From Acidobacteriota bacterium (GTDB taxonomy: Bacteria; Actinomycetota; Acidimicrobiia; Acidimicrobiales; Palsa-688): a stretch of DNA of 33,728 nucleotides. The stretch is from assembly GCA_028876385.1 (NCBI GenBank), contig JAGWSF010000103.1, positions 1 to 33,728 on the forward strand, written 5' to 3'. Under the pieces are notes generated by a model. The model saw only the letters and a program-made list of their open reading frames with translations, was not told the DNA's origin and did no database searches. Positions 7,843 to 15,645 of this stretch are shown piece by piece; positions within the stretch are counted from its first letter, which is position 1, and each line of letters opens with the position of its first letter. Made by a program: the position numbers and the translations under genes.

Positions 7843-8746
7843 AGTCGGAGAGGAGGGCGGCCAACTCGAGGGGTGTGTCGCCCTGGACCGAGTGACCGGC
7901 CTCGGGGATGCGTTCCACCCGGGCGTGGGGGCAGCGGCGACGCAGTTCGGCTTCGTCGTCGTCGTCGACCACCGATTGCGGCCGCATACCCCGGACCAGC
8001 ATCACCGGCACCTGCAGGCCCGAAACGGCGTCCCACAGGCGGTTGAACCGGTCGTGGGGGTCGCCGCTGACGGCCGTCTCGGCCTCCACCGGCGCCCGGT
8101 GGCGGGCGTAGCGCCACACCCACGTGCCGTCGGGTCGCTGCAGCGCGTTGTGCAGAATTCCCCGCCGGAGCGAGGCCACCGAGCGGGTGGGGTTGAACTC
8201 GACGGTCCGGGCCAGGATGGCGTCGAAGTCCGGGAAGCTCTCAGGGCCGTTGACGAAGGCGCTGATGGCGGCCGACTTGTCTCGGTTGACCCCGGGCGTG
8301 ATGTCGACCAGCACCAACCGGTGGACCAGGTGGGGATGGCGGGCGGCCAGGGCGATGGCGGTGATCCCCCCGAGGGACATACCGACGACGACTTCGGCCG
8401 TGGGGGCCAGCGCCGAGATGGCGACGGCCACATCGTCGGCGTTGTCATCGGGGTCGAGGTAACCGGCTCGGCCCCCGTCGGAGTGCCCGTGACCGGGAAG
8501 GTCGACGGCAACGGCCGGGCGATCGAGGGCCATCAGCACGGTGTCCCAGGTGTGGGCGTTCTGGGCTCCGCCGTGGAGGAGCACGTACTCGGGCTCCCCG
8601 TGGCCCCACACCAGGGCGCTCAGCCGTCGCCCCCCACCGACGTCCACCGACTCCCGCCGGACCGCCGGCGGTGCGAAGGGAATTCCGAACTCCTCGGCAT
8701 TCTCGTGGAACATCGAGAACTCGTCGTACGCCACCATCTCGCCCAT
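7832..8746 (-). CDS. alpha/beta hydrolase
   Basis: A soluble serine hydrolase of unknown substrate. The 304-residue product has an oxyanion-hole HGG (58-60), the strand VAVDLPGHGHSDGG and the nucleophile elbow G-M-S-L-G-G with Ser124. A cap region of about 100 residues follows, then the final strand VPVMLVRGMRPQSVVDDDD carrying the likely acid residue, and the catalytic His285 in EAGHSVQGD. All three catalytic parts are present. It is convergent with the DNA glycosylase and divergent from the diguanylate cyclase. The ATG at 8746 is used; an ATG three codons later is equally possible. Confidence 0.85.
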   Translation of the reverse strand: MGEMVAYDEFSMFHENAEEFGIPFAPPAVRRESVDVGGGRRLSALVWGHGEPEYVLLHGGAQNAHTWDTVLMALDRPAVAVDLPGHGHSDGGRAGYLDPDDNADDVAVAISALAPTAEVVVGMSLGGITAIALAARHPHLVHRLVLVDITPGVNRDKSAAISAFVNGPESFPDFDAILARTVEFNPTRSVASLRRGILHNALQRPDGTWVWRYARHRAPVEAETAVSGDPHDRFNRLWDAVSGLQVPVMLVRGMRPQSVVDDDDEAELRRRCPHARVERIPEAGHSVQGDTPLELAALLSDFRD

Positions 8747-8797
8747 GCGTGGACCTTATATCCCGCACCGGGGGTGGCCCGAGGGAGATAATGGTGG

Positions 8798-9886
8798 ATG
8801 GTGGCAGGTTTGGACGCGGATCCTCGGCTGGGCGGCAGTGCGCTGGTGTCGGTCGTCCAGCAACTGGCTCTGGCCCGCAGCGCGGCGGAGGTCCACCGCG
8901 TGGTCGGTCGCGCCGCCCGGCGCATGGTTCGGGCCGACGGCTCGGCGTTGACCATCGTCGACGGCCGCTTCGCCCGTCACTGCGCCGAGGAGGGCACCTC
9001 GCCGGGATGGACGGGTCGGAGTATCCCGCTGAGCGGCGACGTCACGGGGTGGTGCGTATCCAACGGGCGGCCCGTGGTCGTAGCCGACGTCCGGGCCGAC
9101 ATCCGCCTGCCCGTGGCCCCCTTCTGGTCCACCCCGGTCACCAGCCTGACCGCCGTTCCCATCAGGTCGCGACAGCCCATCGGGGCGTTGATCGTGTACT
9201 GGGCCTACGAGCGGGTCCCCGACGAGTCCGACATAGACATCCTGCAGGCGCTGGCCGATTCCGCCGCGCTGGCCGTCGAGAACATCGCCGTGCGGGCGTC
9301 GATGGAGCAGCGGGTCAAGGATCGGACCAACGAGCTGGAGGAGCTCAACGGCCGCCTGCAGCGCGAGATAGACGAGCGCCGGCGGGCCGAGGAGGAGGTC
9401 CGTCAGATGTCGCTCGTCGACGAGCTGACGGGCCTGTACAACCGGCGGGGATTCAACCTCCTGGCGGGGCGGGAGCTGCGTTCCCTCCAGCGGACCGGGC
9501 GCCGGGGCCTGGTGCTCTACATCGACCTGGACGGGCTCAAGCAGGCCAACGACACCAAGGGCCACGAGGCCGGAGACCGCCTGTTGCAGCGGGCCGCCGG
9601 AGTGCTGCGGGCCGTGGCGCGTGAAACCGACGTGGCGGCCCGCCTCGGCGGCGACGAGTTCGCGGTGTTCATGACCGTGGGCTACGACCACCCGCCGCTG
9701 CACCTAATAGTGGAACGGTTCCTCGACGGGGCCCGGCACGCCGGGATCAAGTGGAGCATCGGCGCCGCCCCGACACCGCTGGAGCGGGTCGTCACCCTCG
9801 ATGACCTGCTCACCGGAGCCGACGAGGCCATGTACCGGGGGCGCCGGGCCCGGCGGGGGCCCAAGCAAGTGGCCGTCGGCCGTTAG
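8798..9886 (+). CDS. GAF-GGDEF diguanylate cyclase
   Basis: Makes the second messenger cyclic di-GMP from two GTP. The 362-residue product has an N-terminal GAF sensor domain (about 10-160: GWCVSNGRPVVVADVR, SLTAVPIRSRQPIGALIVYW). A charged coiled-coil linker follows (about 165-205), then a full GGDEF domain (about 205-355) with DELTGLYNRRGF, YIDLDGLKQAND, and the active site RLGGDEF. An inhibitory-site RxxD (RETD) sits five residues before GGDEF, so product inhibition is likely. There is no EAL or HD-GYP domain and no membrane helix. The start ATG has GAGGGAG ten bases upstream. The GAF ligand is unknown. Confidence 0.92.
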   Translation: MVAGLDADPRLGGSALVSVVQQLALARSAAEVHRVVGRAARRMVRADGSALTIVDGRFARHCAEEGTSPGWTGRSIPLSGDVTGWCVSNGRPVVVADVRADIRLPVAPFWSTPVTSLTAVPIRSRQPIGALIVYWAYERVPDESDIDILQALADSAALAVENIAVRASMEQRVKDRTNELEELNGRLQREIDERRRAEEEVRQMSLVDELTGLYNRRGFNLLAGRELRSLQRTGRRGLVLYIDLDGLKQANDTKGHEAGDRLLQRAAGVLRAVARETDVAARLGGDEFAVFMTVGYDHPPLHLIVERFLDGARHAGIKWSIGAAPTPLERVVTLDDLLTGADEAMYRGRRARRGPKQVAVGR

Positions 9887-9896
9887 TCGGGGGCGC

Positions 9897-10544
9897 CTAG
9901 ACCCCGGGACGGCCGCCGAGGTGGTCGTCGGCGTATATGGCCCGACTCCATATGGCCAGGATCACCTCCAGCGGGTCGACCGGGCCGAGGGTCGGCTCCT
10001 CGCCGGCCAACACCGAATAGACAAGCCTTTCGGTCATGGCGATCAACGCCACCGCCAGGTGGCGCGCCTCGACGCCGCCGGGGGCGGCGCCCCGCTGCTG
10101 TTCCGATCGGATGCCGAGCTCCACGTCGTCGACGAAGCCCGACAGGATGAGGGACCACAGCTGCCGGAGGTCGGCACTGTCGGGCATCATCTGCGACACC
10201 GCCAGGACCAGGGCGCGGTGCCCGACGAACGTGTCGACGATGGTCTCCAGACCACGGCGCCAAAGCGCGGCCACGTCGTCTCCGGCCTCGGCCAGGGCGG
10301 CGGCCCGAACCTGCTCGGCTTCCTCGGCCACCCGGTCGAGAAGGGACAGGATGACGGCCTCCTTGGAGGAGAAGTAGAAGTAGAACGTCGGGCGGGAGAT
10401 GCCCGCGCCGCGCGCCAGGTCGTCGATGGAGACGTCCCGGACGGTCCGCGTCTCGAGCAACTGCTCGGCGGTGGCCAGGATGGCCTTCTCGCGGTCGTCT
10501 CCGCTCGGACGTCGGGATCGGCGGCGACGCGCCACCGGGTCCAC
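9897..10544 (-). CDS. ethR: TetR-family repressor closely resembling EthR
   Basis: In mycobacteria EthR represses the monooxygenase EthA. This product has the same hallmark segment: RRPSGDDREKAILATAE, the helix-turn-helix DVSIDDLARGAGISRPTFYFYF and SKEAVILSLLDRV. The ligand domain also has EthR-like positions (SEQQRGAAPGG, AIMTERL-type helix, AGEEPT). The start is uncertain: a GTG at 10544 lies five bases after the SDR stop; a TTG at 10568 and a GTG at 10535 are alternatives. It is the second gene of a minus-strand operon with the SDR, divergent from the EthA-like monooxygenase. The likely target is the dyad pair at 11448-11484. Confidence 0.88.
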   Translation of the reverse strand: MDPVARRRRSRRPSGDDREKAILATAEQLLETRTVRDVSIDDLARGAGISRPTFYFYFSSKEAVILSLLDRVAEEAEQVRAAALAEAGDDVAALWRRGLETIVDTFVGHRALVLAVSQMMPDSADLRQLWSLILSGFVDDVELGIRSEQQRGAAPGGVEARHLAVALIAMTERLVYSVLAGEEPTLGPVDPLEVILAIWSRAIYADDHLGGRPGV

Positions 10545-10549
10545 CTTCG

Positions 10550-11401
10550 CTAGGCCCTGGTCCGCCAACGGGTGATCCGTCCGAGCACGTCGATGTAACC
10601 GGCCCCGGCGAGGCGTGACAGAGCGGCGATGGCGTAGGCGTCGGCGCCCACCAGGATTCGGGCCTGGCCGGAGTCGACCCCGGCCAGGATGCGCTCGGCC
10701 GCCCGCTCGGGCGAGGTCCGGGCCACCCGGTCGAACACGGCGGCGGGATCCCGGCCGTCCGCCAGGAGGCGGGTTCCGGGCGCCACCCGGGCGTTACGGG
10801 CGATGTTGGTGCGCACCCCACCGGGGTGGACGCAGTGGACCTGCACCGGGTGGCCGGCAATGAGCATCTCCTGACGGAGCGCCTCGCTCAGTCCCCTGAC
10901 CGCGAATTTGGCAGTCGAGTAGGCGCCGTTGAAAGCCGGGGCGACCAGGCCGAAGACACTCGAGATGTTCACCAGATGGCCGTCCGCCGAATCGATCAGA
11001 TGGGGCAGGAAGGCCTTGGTGCCGTTGATCACCCCCATGAGATTGATCCCGAGGAGCCAGTCGAAATCCTCGAAAGTGGTCTCCTCCACGGTGCCCGCCA
11101 CAGCCACCCCGGCGTTGTTGACGAGCAGGTGCACCGGCCCCATGGCGGCCCGGACGGCGGCGGCGTGGGAGATCACCGCCGTCCGGTCGGCGACATCGAG
11201 GTGGTGACCCGCGACAGTGGCCGCCCGACGTCCGGCCGCCCGGCACCGGCGAACGGTCTCCTCCAGCCCGTCGCCGTCCACGTCGGACAGGGCCAGGTCG
11301 GCTCCTCTCCGGGCCAGCGCCACCGACAGGGCCCGCCCGATACCCGACGCGGCTCCCGTCACCACGGCCGTTCTTCCCTCGTAGTCGATGGGTACTGCCA
11401 T
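10550..11401 (-). CDS. short-chain dehydrogenase/reductase, SadH-like
   Basis: An NAD(P)-dependent oxidoreductase. The 283-residue product has the cofactor motif TGAASGIG (15-22), NNAG (95-98), catalytic Ser147/148 in NISSVFG and YSTAK (Y161, K165), plus the PGGVRT segment after the active site. The C-terminal extension past residue 245 is like that of mycobacterial SadH-type SDRs, which sit beside the monooxygenase MymA. The ATG at 11401 has a strong GGGAGGTGATC ribosome site. It is the first gene of the operon with the EthR-like repressor and is divergent from the monooxygenase. It may supply or consume the ketone or alcohol partner of that enzyme; this is inference. Confidence 0.85.
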   Translation of the reverse strand: MAVPIDYEGRTAVVTGAASGIGRALSVALARRGADLALSDVDGDGLEETVRRCRAAGRRAATVAGHHLDVADRTAVISHAAAVRAAMGPVHLLVNNAGVAVAGTVEETTFEDFDWLLGINLMGVINGTKAFLPHLIDSADGHLVNISSVFGLVAPAFNGAYSTAKFAVRGLSEALRQEMLIAGHPVQVHCVHPGGVRTNIARNARVAPGTRLLADGRDPAAVFDRVARTSPERAAERILAGVDSGQARILVGADAYAIAALSRLAGAGYIDVLGRITRWRTRA

Positions 11402-11447
11402 CGGCGATCACCTCCCGTATCGACGGTACCGCCCCGACCCCGACCTG

Positions 11448-11484
11448 ATCAACAGGGTGTTGATACGCTCAACAGAGCGTTGAT
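11448..11484. promoter_or_regulatory. tandem operator: two TCAACR-type dyads
   Basis: The first dyad, 11448-11464, is ATCAACA-GGG-TGTTGAT, a perfect seven-base inverted repeat. The second, 11468-11484, is CTCAACA-GAG-CGTTGAT, with one mismatch in the core arms. Their centres are 20 bases apart, two helical turns, so two repressor dimers could sit on the same face. The pair ends 11 bases before the monooxygenase GTG and is about 47 bases from the SDR start, so it could control both directions. The adjacent EthR-like repressor is the obvious candidate protein. Confidence 0.75.
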
Positions 11485-11495
11485 AGCCTGGGCGG

Positions 11496-13025
11496 GTGGA
11501 AACCGAACACTTCGACGTGCTGATCGTCGGTGCCGGGCTGTCGGGCGTGGACGCCGCCTACCGGGTGCGTACGTCCTGCCCGGGCCGGAGCTGGGCCATC
11601 GTCGAGGCCCGCGCCTCCATGGGGGGCACCTGGGACCTGTTCCGCTACCCGGGGATCCGGTCGGACTCCGACATGTTCACCCTGGGTTTCCCCTTCCGCC
11701 CGTGGAACCAGGACCGGTCGATCGCCGACGGGCCGTCGATCCGGCGTTACATCGAGGAATCGGCGGCCGAGTTCGGCATCGACCGAGCCGTCCGCTACGG
11801 CCAGAGGGTGACCGCCGCCCGGTGGGATTCCCGCACCGCCCACTGGACCGTGGAGATCAACGACGGCGAGCGGGCCTACACCTGCGGCTTCCTCTACATG
11901 TGCAGCGGCTACTACCGCTACGACCAGGCCCATACCCCCGAGTTCCCGGGGCAGGAGTCTTTCGCCGGCCGGGTCGTCCACCCGCAGTTCTGGCCCGAAG
12001 ACCTCGACTACGCGGGCAAGCGGGTCGTGGTCATCGGCAGCGGGGCCACCGCTGTGACGCTGGTCCCCGCCCTGGCCGAGACGGCCGCGCACGTGACCAT
12101 GCTGCAGCGGTCGCCCAGCTACATAACGTCGCTTCCCGGCACTGATCCGCTGGCCTCGTGGGCCAACCGCCGGCTACCGGCCCACCTGGCCCACCGCCTC
12201 AACCGGGCCCGCAGCATCCTCTTCACCCAGGCCTTCTACCAGTTCTGCCGCCGCTTCCCCGGCGCCGCCCGGCGGGCCCTTCGTCGCATGACCGAGGCCC
12301 AGCTCCCCGACGGCTACCCGGTGGACCCCCACTTCACCCCCAGCTACGACCCCTGGGACCAGCGGATGTGCCTGGTGCCCGACGGCGACCTCTTCAAGGC
12401 CGTGGCCAGCGGTCGGGCGTCGGTCTGCACCGCGACCATCGACCGCGTCGTCCCCACCGGCGTGCGCCTCGGCGACGGGCGGGAACTGGAGGCCGACATC
12501 CTCGTGTCCGCCACCGGTCTGGCCCTGCAGATGGCGGGCGGCGCCACCCTCGCCGTGGACGACCGGGAGGTCACACCTGCCGACACTTTCGTCTACCGGG
12601 GGTGCATGTTGAGCGGGGTGCCCAACTTCGCGCTCTGCATCGGCTACGTCAACGCCTCCTGGACGTTGCGGGCCGACCTGAGCTCCCGGTACGTGTGCCG
12701 CCTGCTCAACCATATGGCCGCGCACGGATACACCTCCGCCACACCGGTCAAACAGGGGGGCCGCACGTCGCGACCGCTCCTCGATCTCTCGTCGGGTTAC
12801 ATCCGCCGGGCGGAGGCGGTCCTGCCCAGACAGGGCGAGGCGTCACCGTGGAGGGTCCGGCAGAACTACATCCTGGACTACCTGAGCGAGAGGACCTCGG
12901 CCGTGGGAGCCGACATGCGCTTCGCCCCGGCTCCGGCCGGAAGTGCCGACCCGGTAGGGCCGGCGGCGGCCGGTCCTGCGGACGCTCTGCCAGCCGACAC
13001 CCCGGGCGCTCTCGCACCCGGGTGA
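11496..13025 (+). CDS. FAD-dependent monooxygenase of the EthA/MymA (Baeyer-Villiger) type
   Basis: Inserts oxygen next to a ketone or on sulfur or nitrogen, using FAD, NADPH and O2. The 509-residue product has an FAD Rossmann motif GAGLSG (12-17) and [21 protein letters not shown], typical of class B flavin monooxygenases. The fingerprint [12 protein letters not shown] follows (156-167, His162), then the NADPH motif GSGATA (181-186). The [24 protein letters not shown] stretch is EthA/MymA-like. The last 35 or so residues are Ala/Pro-rich and probably disordered. The start is a GTG at 11496, just after the tandem operator. In mycobacteria, EthA activates ethionamide; the native substrate here is unknown. 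Confidence 0.9.
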   Translation: [509 protein letters not shown]

Positions 13026-13032
13026 TCGGCTC

Positions 13033-13326
13033 TCACACCCGGATGATGGAGTCCTCCCCCCCGAAGGGGTTGGGGGCGTAGTCCTCGGCTTCCCAGTCGT
13101 TCTCCCAGGTCGTGCCGTCGAGTAGGAACCGGTAGCGGTACTCACCCTCGGACAGGTTTATCGACACCGCGAAGTGGCCGTCCTTGTACTTCTTGAGCGG
13201 GTGGGCCCCGGGATCCCAGTCGTTGAAGTCCCCGCACACGGCGACCTCGTCGGCTTGGACCTCCTTGGGGAGGCTGAACGTGACCTTCGTCGTTCCTTTG
13301 GCGCCCGGCTTGCGCTGCGGCGGCAT
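13033..13326 (-). CDS. stand-alone CBM48/isoamylase early-set domain protein
   Basis: A 97-residue protein made almost only of one glycogen-binding-like immunoglobulin fold. It has a basic leader (MPPQRKPGAKGTTK), the strand VTFSLPKEVQADEVAVCGDFNDWDP, then HPLKKYKDGHF and EGEYRYRFLLDGTTWEND, ending NPFGGEDSIIRV. The FNDWDP and YRYRFLLDG motifs are diagnostic of CBM48/AMPK-beta-like domains. There is no catalytic domain attached and no glycogen gene next to it. It ends seven bases after the convergent monooxygenase stop. The ligand (alpha-glucan) is inferred from the family. Confidence 0.82.
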   Translation of the reverse strand: MPPQRKPGAKGTTKVTFSLPKEVQADEVAVCGDFNDWDPGAHPLKKYKDGHFAVSINLSEGEYRYRFLLDGTTWENDWEAEDYAPNPFGGEDSIIRV

Positions 13327-13456
13327 CGAACCTCCTGGGTTGGCGTGAACACGTCTTGGGGGTGATCACATACTGCCGTACCCACAGGAGGTCCCGAACC
13401 AGCGGAGGTTTCCGTCCCGCCGCCCGCCACCGGGCGCCCGGGCCGCCGGTCCGCGC

Positions 13457-14221
13457 TCAGGAGGGGATGCGCCGCCACACCGGCCGGGGCAGGTGGCGGA
13501 ACACCGCGAACACCACCCGCAGCAGGCCCGGTACCCAGACCACCTCGCGGCCGGCCCGCAGTCCCTTCACCGTTGCGTCGGCCACGGCTGCGGCGGTCGT
13601 GGCGAACGGAGCCGCGGACATGCCCTCGGTCATGCGGGTACGGACGAAGCCCGGGCGGACGATCAGCACCGAGACCCCCGATCCCACCAGCGAGTCGCCG
13701 AGCCCCTGGAAGAAGCCGTCCATGCCCGCTTTGGAGGAGCCGTAGATGAAGTTGGCCCGGCGCACCCGTTCCCCGGCCACCGAGGAGAGCGCGACGATGG
13801 CCCCGTGACCCTGCCGGCGCAGGTGATCGGCGGCCGCCAGTCCCGCCGATACCGCGCCCACGTAGTTCGTGGTGGCCACCCGCACGGCGCCGTCGCCGCC
13901 GGACTCGTCGGCGGTCTGGTCGCCGAGCAGCCCGAAGGCGACGATGACGACGTCGAGGTCACCGCCGGCCACCCGGGCGGCTTCGGTCAGGGTGTCGCGG
14001 TGGCGGCCCGGGTCCCGGGCGTCGAAGTCGATGACCTCCACTCTCCCGGCCCCCGCGGTCCGCAACTTCTCGGCGCTCGCCGCCAGAGTCTCCCGGTCGC
14101 GCCCGGCCAGCACCACAGTGGCGGCGCGCCGCCCCGCCAGCCGCTCGGCGATAGCCAGCCCGATCTCCGATGTCCCTCCGAGTACGAGCACGGACTGCAC
14201 CGCGCCGAGGGCGTCTCTCAT
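13457..14221 (-). CDS. dprE2: decaprenylphosphoryl-2-keto-ribose reductase DprE2
   Basis: Second half of the epimerisation that turns decaprenyl-phosphoryl-ribose into the arabinose donor: it reduces the 2-keto intermediate with NADH. The 254-residue SDR has the cofactor motif GGTSEIG (15-21), SSVAGERVRRANFIYGSSKAG carrying the active-site Ser, Tyr and Lys, and RPGFVRTRMTEGM. The ending VFAVFRHLPRPVWRRIP is DprE2-like. Its ATG overlaps the dprE1 stop (ATGA, 14218-14221), which indicates tight coupling. The frame is open further upstream, but that part is a shadow of dprE1. Confidence 0.9.
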   Translation of the reverse strand: MRDALGAVQSVLVLGGTSEIGLAIAERLAGRRAATVVLAGRDRETLAASAEKLRTAGAGRVEVIDFDARDPGRHRDTLTEAARVAGGDLDVVIVAFGLLGDQTADESGGDGAVRVATTNYVGAVSAGLAAADHLRRQGHGAIVALSSVAGERVRRANFIYGSSKAGMDGFFQGLGDSLVGSGVSVLIVRPGFVRTRMTEGMSAAPFATTAAAVADATVKGLRAGREVVWVPGLLRVVFAVFRHLPRPVWRRIPS

Positions 14222-15645
14222 GGCGTTGGTCTCCTCCCGGGGGTCGATGCCCCCGCTCCTGCGAGCGGTCCGCTCAACGCCGGCAGGCGGCGCATCAGGT
14301 CGGAGCTCATCACGTGTTGGGGGTCCATCCGGTCCCGCACCTCCCGCCAGCGTCCGAGCTGCGGGTACATCGCATCCAGCAGATCGGGTCGCAGACGCGA
14401 GTCCTTGGCCAGGTATATCCGCCCTCCGGCCTCCACCACCTGTTCGTCGGTGCGATCGAGCAGGTCGGCCAGCGATCCGAACGAGACCGGCAGGTCGAGC
14501 GCCAGGGTCCACCCCGGGCTGGGGAACGACAGTGGACCGGGGTTGGATGGGCCGAAGCGCTTGAGCACGGCCAGGAACGAGGCCGCCCTCTGCTCCACCA
14601 GCTCCTCGATGATCCTCCTGAGCACCGCCTCCTCGCCGTCGGGAAGGACGAACTGGTACTGGAGGAACCCCCGGGCGCCGTAGATCCGGTTCCAGCCGTC
14701 GACCATGTCGAGGGGATGGAAGTAGGCGGGGGCGGCCACCAGATGCCCTTCGCTGCGGCGCCGGGCCTTGCGGTACCAGAGCTCGTTGAAGGCGGCCACG
14801 GTGAAGCGGTTGAGCAGGCCCGACGGTACCCACGGTGGAGCCGGCAGGTGATCCCGGGGGTTGAAGCGCAGGGCCCGGCTGGCGCTGCGCTTCCCCGGTG
14901 GGAGTTCGTCGCGCCGGGCGTGCTCGCCGAACTCGACGATGGACCGGCCGAGCGACGCGCCGCGGGCCAGACAGTCGATCCACGCCACTGAATAGCGGTA
15001 TTCGTGGTCCCGCTCGGCCATCAGGCTCATGGTCTGATCGAGGTCATCGGTACGCCAGCCGTCGACCCGGATGGCCGACGTCTCGATCGGCATCAGCTCG
15101 ATGGTGGCCCGGTGCACGATCCCGGTCAGGCCCATACCGCCGGTGGTGGCCCAGAACTCGTCGGGGTGCGACTCGGGGGTCAGGACCACCCGGCCCCGGG
15201 CCGGGGTCACCATCTCGATGGAGCGGACGTGAGCGCCGAAGGTGCCGTCGCGATGATGGTTCTTGCCGTGCACGTCGGACCCTATGGCCCCGCCCACGGT
15301 CACGTACCGGGTGCCGGGGGTGACCATCGGCCACAGGCCGAGCGGGACCACCGCCCGCATGAGACGGTCCAGGTCGACGCCGGCTTCGACGACCGCTTGG
15401 TGGCGCGGCACGTCGATGTCGACGATCCGGTCCAGCGTGGTCATGTCCAGCACGTCGCCGCCCGAATTCTGGGCGGCGTCGCCGTAGCTGCGCCCCAACC
15501 CGCGGGCCAGCACCCCCCTCTCCCCGGCCGAGGCGACGAACGCCTCGACGGTCGCCGCGGCGTCGCCGGTGGCGGGGACGTCAGCCACGCGGGCGGCGGT
15601 GGGCGACGTCCGTCCCCAGCCCGTCAGGGTACGCGGCTCAGGCAT
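14218..15645 (-). CDS. dprE1: decaprenylphosphoryl-beta-D-ribose 2-oxidase DprE1
   Basis: FAD enzyme that oxidises the 2'-OH of decaprenyl-phosphoryl-ribose; in mycobacteria it supplies arabinose for arabinogalactan and is the target of benzothiazinones. The 475-residue product has the FAD-binding segment RGLGRSYGDAAQN, GGAIGSDVHGKNHHRDGTFG, and FWATTGGMGLTGI. The substrate domain includes LAKDSR (Lys414, equivalent to the catalytic Lys of M. tuberculosis) and SSDLMRRLPAL at the end. Where the mycobacterial enzyme has the drug-reactive Cys (in GWNVCVDFP), this one reads GWTLALDLP with Ala382. It overlaps ubiA by eight bases upstream and dprE2 by four bases downstream. Confidence 0.93.
   Translation of the reverse strand: MPEPRTLTGWGRTSPTAARVADVPATGDAAATVEAFVASAGERGVLARGLGRSYGDAAQNSGGDVLDMTTLDRIVDIDVPRHQAVVEAGVDLDRLMRAVVPLGLWPMVTPGTRYVTVGGAIGSDVHGKNHHRDGTFGAHVRSIEMVTPARGRVVLTPESHPDEFWATTGGMGLTGIVHRATIELMPIETSAIRVDGWRTDDLDQTMSLMAERDHEYRYSVAWIDCLARGASLGRSIVEFGEHARRDELPPGKRSASRALRFNPRDHLPAPPWVPSGLLNRFTVAAFNELWYRKARRRSEGHLVAAPAYFHPLDMVDGWNRIYGARGFLQYQFVLPDGEEAVLRRIIEELVEQRAASFLAVLKRFGPSNPGPLSFPSPGWTLALDLPVSFGSLADLLDRTDEQVVEAGGRIYLAKDSRLRPDLLDAMYPQLGRWREVRDRMDPQHVMSSDLMRRLPALSGPLAGAGASTPGRRPTP

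Noticed and set aside
14222..14983. Upstream part of the dprE2 frame
   Set aside because: It is a shadow of dprE1 in another frame; SDR homology begins at the ATG at 14221.
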